From the NCBI GenBank assembly GCA_020881915.1, contig JAJFPB010000012.1, positions 372,001 through 436,000 of the forward strand: a stretch of 64,000 nucleotides of DNA. The letters run 5' to 3'. Of this stretch, positions 57,724 to 64,000 are shown in pieces. The position numbers and the translations under genes are program-made. The notes beneath the pieces are model-generated. The model saw only the letters and a program-made list of their open reading frames with translations. It was not told the origin of the DNA and searched no databases. The stretch is from Paramyrothecium sp. XJ0827. Taxonomy: Eukaryota > Ascomycota > Sordariomycetes > Hypocreales > Stachybotryaceae. Numbering within the stretch: position 1 is the stretch's first letter; every line of letters begins with the position of its first letter.

Positions 57724-58371
57724 GATGTCTTGATCTCATCGATCGAAGAGGCACAATGTCTGACGCCACACCCGAAGTTGTGTACTTTTGAGAAATTATG
57801 GAGTCAGCAGTACTTCTCAAGGGAAGAAAATGCTTGCGTCATACAATCTGAAGAAACCAGCATCATCTCTGTGGTGATTGTGCTAACCGCATCTTCACCT
57901 GGACAATCATCAGTTTTAGCACCCGACATGTAAGACAATACTGACACAGATCCCAACGGGTCAATGCCGGTGATCAATCCCAGTGGTGATCTCAAGTGCA
58001 CATACTAGGCCAATAGAGTTTATCCAAAAGTCCACCACTCGATGCCCGAAAGGCGACAAGCCGGCGCACTGATGATGGGTGCACGGCCGCCCATTCGCCA
58101 AGCTTCCCGCGCCAAAAGCAGCTCATCTCCTAACTTGAGCTTGGCCAGCGGCCGTGTGCCGACGGCGCGAATTTTATGAGCGATGCGTGGAACATGACCC
58201 GTAGCTATCTTCAGCCTAGTGGCAACGCGAGGGAGATCAGATATGAGAAGGCGTGTCCCCGATGGTGTGCTTGATTATGGCCATTGTTTCTACAAGTTCC
58301 GTGGTCGCCACATTTGATTGATGGAAACTCGACACATCATCCCACTGCATTCCCATTTAGACGGATTTTGA
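57724..58371. other. Intergenic region, no gene seen
   Basis: 648 bp between two plus-strand genes; no frame is supported. Confidence 0.3.
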
Positions 58372-59568
58372 ATGCGTGACATGTATGGATCGCTTCAAGC
58401 GAGCCTCCTTATGGGGCGGCCTTTGCGTCTCATCTCACCATGCGAAGCCCTGCTACGACCATGGAAGTGCCAAGCCCATTCGGATGTTTCGGAAACTCTT
58501 CAATCTCAGAAAACCTCATCCCACGATACCTATGGTGATGCCGCGATCCCACCGAGTGCAGATATAGCGATAGCCCGGCCAATGACACCAGAGGAAGACC
58601 TTGACGTGAGCAGTCAAGCAGATACCTTGAAAGAGGAGTCCAGTCTTCGAGAACTTTTGATGAAAATCGAACACGACAATCTGCTTGAGTCCTTGAGAAA
58701 CTTCCTATCAAGCCATGCCCAAACCAAGGGCGCTTTGCCAGAGTCCACACCATCCGCGTCGCGTCCCACCGTATCCACCAGGTCAATGGCCACGCAGACT
58801 GACCCCGTCATTCCTGATCCAATGTACAAATTTGGATCTGTGTCAGATTCCTCACTCCTCTTTGCGCCATTATCAGCTCCGAGAAGTCCGTCGTTCGCGG
58901 AGGTGGAGCCCACAGAAGCGATAGTTCACAAAACCAGAAGGCCGGGCACAGTAATAAAGCAGCGACAGGACGCAGAAGGCCGAATACTATCGCACATCCT
59001 CATTCCATGGCGGGGAAGGCATATCCGTGTGAGACTACCTTCATCGATTCCGGAGCAAGACAACTCGAAGGAAGATACTGCCTTGGTAGAGACTCTGTCG
59101 GAAAGATTAGCAGAAATACCTACAGTGACTACTTCAACGGCGAGTTCTAGCGTCGAGACATTTGCTAGCATCGCCACCACGAATGGGTTGACCGCTTGCG
59201 ATGACTTCACCATACCTTCGGTGATCAATGCTCAAGATGAGGGGCACCGCAGGAAAAGTGCCGAGGTCGCAGTGGATGATGACTCCCAAGAGTATGACGA
59301 GTCGGATCATTTTGTCGGAAAGGCAGCTTCCAGAAGGAGGAAGAGGAGGAAGACGGATGGAAGCTTTTGCTCTTTGCAAGATGCACAGCAAGAGTCTGAA
59401 CGGATTCACGTGTACAGCAGCCCGAAGGGGTCTACACAAAAGACGTTGGTTATTCGCTCACGCCAAGGGCCGTTGTATTCGAGCATGGTCGACTTGGCCA
59501 ACCCGAAGACGTATGAGAATCGTGCTTCAAGTCTAGGTTACATGGAGGTTTCTGCCTCCGGGTCGTAG
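58372..59568 (+). CDS. Hypothetical disordered protein with a basic nuclear-type signal
   Basis: A single uninterrupted frame of 398 residues without recognised domain. It is Ser/Thr/Glu-rich and probably disordered. Short features: an acidic, helix-prone stretch ESSLRELLMKIEHDNLLESL (about 90-110), KTRRPGTVIKQRQDAEG (about 190), a WRGRHIRVRLPS strand-like segment (about 214), and a bipartite-type basic run ASRRRKRRKTD (about 320) that could be a nuclear localisation signal. The length of the frame, the third-position bias and the absence of stops support coding, but no homologue comes to mind. The true start may be the ATG at 58372 or a later one. Confidence 0.55.
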   Translation: MRDMYGSLQASLLMGRPLRLISPCEALLRPWKCQAHSDVSETLQSQKTSSHDTYGDAAIPPSADIAIARPMTPEEDLDVSSQADTLKEESSLRELLMKIEHDNLLESLRNFLSSHAQTKGALPESTPSASRPTVSTRSMATQTDPVIPDPMYKFGSVSDSSLLFAPLSAPRSPSFAEVEPTEAIVHKTRRPGTVIKQRQDAEGRILSHILIPWRGRHIRVRLPSSIPEQDNSKEDTALVETLSERLAEIPTVTTSTASSSVETFASIATTNGLTACDDFTIPSVINAQDEGHRRKSAEVAVDDDSQEYDESDHFVGKAASRRRKRRKTDGSFCSLQDAQQESERIHVYSSPKGSTQKTLVIRSRQGPLYSSMVDLANPKTYENRASSLGYMEVSASGS

Positions 59569-60573
59569 TTTAATCTGCGAATTGTTGTCACATTTCGATG
59601 CTAGTGTTAGCAACAAGGACGCACGCCATACATCAATGCGCATTCGCTCCCCACCATTTGGCCACTTCGGGAGTGTGATGAGACTTTATGTCTATTGTTT
59701 GCGCTTGGTGGGATGGAAGCATGAACGTGAATCATTTGAGATCGCCTCAGCCTAAATGCATGCGGACAAGCCAGTGGAGCTTGAGAAGTTCACTGGAACT
59801 ACGTGGTTGGATTTTGCTGCACAATTATTTGAGAGACGGTGTTCAGGTATACTGAGAGATTATCGTGGTGTTTCGTAGTCGCGGCTGGATTAATCTGCTC
59901 AGAAATGGAAGCTCGTCGTTTTACTCCGACTACTCTATGCACCTATTTCTCACTCCATTTTATACCCTGACGTGGGACCGATCTCACAAGATTTTACACA
60001 CAAGCCTCCTACAGTGGCTCCAGATCCGTTTGTCGAGACATGCATTCAGCAGCCCTTATTCTTTCAGCACAAGAACTGTAGGGACTCGAGGACAGAGACG
60101 GTCGCACAAAGCCTACAATTGTACGTCTCCTTGGCATGTAAAACGACTTGCTGGGGATCTTGGTCGGCTGCTGGCTGCCGCTCGTCTCTCGGCCAGGCAC
60201 TATGGCACTGCACTGCACAGCGACAAAGACAAGCCAACTCATGGACCGCTTGGGGCCCCGAGCATGGATTAACCTACGAGGAGCCACATGAGATGCCCGA
60301 TGGTGACATTCTTCTTGGCCGCCAGCTGCCGCACAGGACCGGCAACTGGCAGGCCCAAGCATGTCACCATTCACGTTGACTGCCAGCGGTTCTTGGCCAT
60401 CTGTTCGGCCAGCTGCGTCCTTTATTCACGTCATTCTTACCTTCACTCACAAAATATCAAGCCGCGATTCTTCTCCTCTCCTCTCTTCTCTTCTCTCATC
60501 GACACACACACAACTAAGGTGCTCAGGCACGTGCCAACAGTCCCGTCCACCTCGCGAGTCTCAAACATTCTCC
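59569..60573. other. Intergenic region with CT-rich core promoter
   Basis: 1 kb without a gene. The tract at 60468-60499 is almost pure C/T and is followed by CACACACACAAC, a typical fungal transcription start environment, about 75 bp before the F-box ATG. Confidence 0.4.
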
Positions 60574-61885
60574 ATGATGGCACCAACGGAAGAAGCACGG
60601 CTGGCGGCCAGGGCTGTTCACAACGTTCCTCTCGAGATCTGGGCAGCCATCGCCTCGTTCGCGGACCGACCTACCCTCGCTGCCATGACCAACACCAGCA
60701 GGGCAATGCGCAAACTTCTTGCTCGCAAACGGTTCCAGAACATCACCTTCCACTGTGTTGAGGAGCGTCTCTTCAGGATCTTGCCATCCTTCTCCTCCAT
60801 GATGCTCTCCGAGAACGCTTTCCCCATGCCACTTCCACACTCCTTCATACGGTGCAGTCGTTTCGTCAAAGTCAAGCTGTGGGCTACATACTAACAATCA
60901 GCAGCCATGTGACCATCAGCATCAACCCTGAAGTTTACATTAAGCCCGGTCCTTGGGCGCGGAATCGCGAGCAGGAACGTTGGATCGCGCACATCCTGCC
61001 ATACCTCGCTTTTGCCGCGATATCCGCCATGCCGAATGTGATAACACTCAACCTCGATTTATACGACATCCCTGATGTCATTTCCTCGGAGCATCTCCTT
61101 GCCCCGCGCTTGAAGGAACCATCGGGTGCATGGTCAATTCGACATCTTTCGGTAACGGCGCCTACGCAAACAGTTGCGGCACTTGTCAAGGGCTGCGATC
61201 AGCTTCATGCCCTCAACATTGAAAGGATGTTCTACGAGCCCGATATATCCGTTTTCCGGGAAGCCGCGCACTCCGGTCTTCAGCGCTTGGCGTTTCGGAA
61301 TCGTTTTGGACACCGACATGTCGATTTGTTTGAGGTCGCACCACGTCTTTGTCAAATCCTAGCGTACTTTGAGCATCTCGAATTGCTCATTCTCTATAAA
61401 TTTGAATGGGAATTCATGAGCTTGTTCCTTCCAGGAGACGGAATAAGTGTTAGCTATGTGAGTTATTGCTCAAGGTGTCAAGCCGCGAATGGACTTACCA
61501 AAAACAGCGGCAGATGAGGTTAGATCTTATCCAAGACTTAAATGAGTACCCAAACCTGGAGTATCTCCGTTTCCAGTTACCAGCTTGGGCTGGTACTGAG
61601 ATCTGCTTGCAAGATGGTCATCAGATGCCACCCCTAGCCAACTCTCCCGAGGAAAGACGGTCGTTGCCAACCGAACTCGATGACTGGTATTATCTGCAGG
61701 TCAAGGAGATTGGGCGAGCATGCCCCCAACTTTTGCAGCTCTGCATTGATGCCAGTCGCCCGAGCTATATTTTCCTCGGCACGAGGGCGCAACAAGGCCA
61801 GGACATGATCATCAAGACGATCCCACATACGTCTGAAAATAACAATTTTCCGTACGGGCTCGAGCTAGCAGAGGATAGGGTATGA
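60574..61885 (+). CDS. F-box-like protein
   Basis: Three exons (60574..60851, 60905..61457, 61508..61885) with introns of 53 nt (donor GTGCAG, perfect TACTAAC branch) and 50 nt (GTGAGT) give 402 residues. The N-terminal VHNVPLEIWAAIASFADRPTLAAMTNTSRAM is an F-box-like motif: P-E-I-W followed by two short helices. The remainder (VTISINPEVYIKP, SAMPNVITLNLDLYDI, LHALNIERMFY, LQRLAFRNRF, FEHLELLILYKF, YPNLEYLRFQLPAW) has irregular leucine-rich strands of the kind used to recognise substrates. F-box proteins bind Skp1 in SCF ubiquitin ligases. Two ATGs are adjacent at the start; the first is used. The frame is intact over all exons. Confidence 0.75.
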
Positions 61886-62404
61886 TGACCTGTTATTTCC
61901 AGTTATGAGAGGTAGTTTGACGGGGCCGAAGCAGGGGACAAGCTTTGGCGAAGAGCCCTTGTGGGATCATTGGTTGGGAGGAACGTGGAACACTCCCTGC
62001 GTCCCAAATCTTGTCTTCAGACACCATTGCGCTACGAGCTTGTGATACAGGAGCTATGGAGATATACTACTACAATCAGTTTGTCAGCAAACTGTGCCAG
62101 GACCACGTGCAGTGATTGTCGTTCCTAGAAAGGCCCAATGGAGAGGTGAATAGTGTGCATCTCAGAGCACAGCGTCCTTATCTTCCAGTTGACCGCGATA
62201 CTGACCTTCGCGTGGACCCTCTGTTACCTTTCGTCAAAAGCCAGCTTCACCGCAACACTTCCGCTATACGTGCTTGGAGCAATCTGGTATAGTCGATGCC
62301 CTGTGTAGCCACAAGAGTGCAAGGTCAAGAAAGCGGGACACGTCCAGACCGGCAGCGTGGCTCCGTGAGGTCGCCGGGCTGTTTGTGCTTTTGAAGCCGA
62401 AGAT
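61886..62404. other. Intergenic region, no gene seen
   Basis: 519 bp between the F-box stop and the fragment on the minus strand; no frame is supported. Confidence 0.3.
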
Positions 62405-62771
62405 TCAACTGAAAGTTCGCGGTACCAAGTTGCAATGATAGTTAGCGGCTGATACGTCGTGCTCCGAGCCGGTCCACTTCCACACTTTGGAGCTGCCCTT
62501 GGAGGCCATGTCGTTGATGTATTGCCTCAAGTCCGCCTCAGGACGCAGCGAATTTGGTTCAAAGTCGTAGAAATAGTCGTTTTTGTCTTGTAACCATTCC
62601 GCGTACACAGGAGCGAGTATGTCTTTGAGCTTGTTCCGTTCTGGCCCTGCCGGCACGTCCGCCAATCTTACCAGGAGTATGGGTCGGAAGTCACCATTAA
62701 CTGTGATGATGTAAGTCTCGCTCCCACAGCAAAGCGCTGTTGGCGCGGTGGCTGTGATAAGCGTATGCTTT
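62405..62771 (-). pseudogene. Unidentified gene fragment
   Basis: On the minus strand an open stretch of about 120 codons runs from a TGA at about 62,774 to a stop at 62405. It has natural composition (ETYIITVNGDFRPILLVRLA, LKDILAPVYAEWLQDKND, SKVWKWTGSEHDV) but no in-frame ATG before residue 90 or so. It is either the last exon of a gene whose earlier exons I cannot trace, or a relic. No family is recognised. The next bases upstream give no convincing exon. Confidence 0.35.
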
Positions 62772-62937
62772 CAAGTTCTCCCCTGAAGCACGGTGAAAGA
62801 GACAGACGAGAAGATCATTTTCCAACACCTGCATGAAATAACACCTCCCGGACTCTAGCTAGGACCTTGTGACTTAAGTGTGCTTCGCCCTTTAGCAACT
62901 ATGCTTTTATGCTAGAAGGCTACTCCACTCAGGGTCT

Positions 62938-63240
62938 GTGGATGATGGGTCTGCTGCTTTTGCCTTCCGCGAGGAAAACCTCTTAATCTCTCCTCTTATT
63001 AGCTACGCTGAAGAAGGGCCTGCTCTCGATAAGAGAGTTCCTAAGCTTGGGTTGAAGCTTCGCCAGATTATGCATGAGGCTACGGGCCGTGATAAATTGC
63101 ACGCCTACGTCAACGACGCCTTCGGACACGAGGATCCAAAGGCTTGGTAGGGACAGGATAAGTGCGCCAGAATAAGCTAAAGGATTTTGAGAAGCATGAT
63201 CGTAAGAGTTGCTTTGGCTTCTATGCGCCCCCTATTTCGA
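62938..63240 (+). pseudogene. Relic of a berberine-bridge-type FAD oxidoreductase (C-terminus)
   Basis: Two frames carry the tail of this flavoenzyme family. The first has LISPLISYAEEGPALDKRVP, RLRQI-like LKLRQIMHEATG and HAYVNDAFGHEDPKAW, then a stop at 63148. A few bases on, another frame gives QNKLKDFEKHDRKSCFGFYAPP, which matches the usual family end (KL..LK.KYDP...FGFYAP). A short indel therefore broke the reading frame. The FAD-binding part is not present in the window, so only a tail is left. The surrounding sequence from about 63,230 is AT-rich. A live enzyme would oxidise sugars or alkaloid-like substrates with covalent FAD. Confidence 0.55.
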
Positions 63241-63333
63241 TCATTATTATAAGGGAATGTATAGAGACACTACTAAATCGTTTGTTTAAACATTATCATA
63301 TTTCAAAAGTGGATATATTTATGTTTGACTATC

Positions 63334-64000
63334 TTATGTGGAAGTTGGGGGCTGGTACCCGCGGAACATTTCGCATGGAAGGTAGTTGTTCTCGATGAAG
63401 GCCGTACTGACCTGAAAGCCAGCCACATTGGGAAATTTTACATCGCACTGAAATGGGCCCAAATTTGAGCTAACAGTGCCGCGTACCGGGACAGGTTGGA
63501 ATGGGGCTTGAGTCAACGACGTGTTGAAGAGACGTATCTGCTGGTCACAACTGGAGCCGTCTGCGAAGCTAGGCTGGTTGATGATTCTGTCAAATAGTGA
63601 AATGGGGTAAGGGATGGGCTTATTCGCATGGGCTCGCCGCATCGAGAGAGAAATGAATTTGCTGTCAGAAGACCCGTTGAAATATGTTCCGCCGTTAGGT
63701 AGACGGGTGTATGCGTCGCATGGCGGGTGGAAGGTAGATGGATGGACTTCCGTCCCATACGCCTCGGAGCCTTGGATAGCTGCAGGATTGTCCGCAGATA
63801 TCATCTGCTCAGGGGCCCATCGAAACGACGAGCTACCATCACCTAGGATGTCTAAGAATGGAAACTCGAAACCAGCTCTCTGTGGTACAGTCTGTCAGTA
63901 GCTTGGTCGAAAGACCTGCCTGTGATGGGTTTGCTTACCGTGAAGTCGGGAATGGAGAAGTTCTGAAACCGAATATCATGGTCATGGGCGGCTTGAAGCA
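63334..64000 (-). CDS. Unidentified protein, C-terminal part (cut by right edge)
   Basis: The last two exons of a minus-strand gene: 64000..63939, a 59-nt intron (63938..63880, GTAAGC...CCACAG) and 63879..63334. The visible C-terminus is about 200 residues: HDHDIRFQNFSIPDFT-RAGFEFPFLDILGDG, then SSSFRWAPEQMISADNP, HPSTFHPPCDAY, NGGTYFNGSSDSKFIS, and CDVKFPNVAGFQV near the end. Several cysteines and NxS/T sequons would fit a secreted or surface protein, but the N-terminus is outside the window and I do not recognise the family. The splice choice is supported because the frame holds across the junction. Confidence 0.5.

Noticed and set aside
59865..60379. Two overlapping plus-strand frames upstream of the F-box gene
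   Set aside because: They overlap in different frames, have no motif and lie in the promoter region.

Overview
The window is genomic DNA of a filamentous ascomycete (Pezizomycotina), most likely a plant-associated Sordariomycete. Genes are widely spaced and are split by 46-79 nt spliceosomal introns with GT(A/G)AGT-type donors and TACTAAC-like branch sites. The families present are characteristically fungal: Zn2Cys6 regulator, DUF1996, DUF3433, DUF7580, DUF7730-like, DUF8035-like, PL3 pectate lyase, ERG3-type desaturase. There are no bacterial operons, and I recognised no rRNA, tRNA or CRISPR array. All gene models were assembled by reading exons and splice sites from the sequence; family names come from memory of conserved motifs, not from a search.

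Layout. 0-6 kb: the 5' end of a Zn2Cys6 regulator running off the left edge, divergent from an intronless four-rhodanese protein; a secreted-type alpha/beta hydrolase with a one-base frameshift; a shortened 'calcofluor white hypersensitive'-type mitochondrial protein. 7.7-16.4 kb: secreted FG-GAP/VCBS protein, cytochrome P450, C-5 sterol desaturase (ERG3-type), and a decayed alcohol O-acetyltransferase pseudogene with three in-frame stops and several frame changes. 17-26.8 kb: sugar-type MFS transporter, secreted DUF1996 protein, membrane-anchored aspartic-protease-like protein without catalytic motifs, and an AGC-kinase-like protein that lacks every catalytic motif. 28-35.7 kb: KHA1-type K+/H+ antiporter and a 1220-residue DUF3433 membrane protein. 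37-42.4 kb: two MFS transporters followed by a convergent PL3 pectate lyase. 44.6-50.4 kb: DUF7580 protein with a HeLo-like N-terminus, divergent from a C2H2/glutamine-rich protein; a DUF8035-like relic; a 41-bp near-perfect inverted repeat. 50.6-64 kb: amino-acid permease, small kinase-like protein, DUF7730-like protein, disordered protein, F-box protein, relics including a berberine-bridge-type oxidoreductase tail, and an unidentified gene cut by the right edge.

How the parts fit. The pectate lyase, sugar and anion-type MFS carriers and amino-acid permease suggest plant polymer breakdown and nutrient uptake. The P450 and sterol desaturase are neighbours and could act on related lipid or sterol substrates. 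The stretch from 44.6 to 63 kb looks like accessory genome: kinase-like and zinc-finger proteins of unknown role, relics and an inverted repeat. The most unusual items are the catalytically empty AGC kinase, the divergent DUF7580/C2H2 pair, the inverted repeat, and the acetyltransferase relic, whose stop codons could all be C-to-T changes of the type left by RIP.
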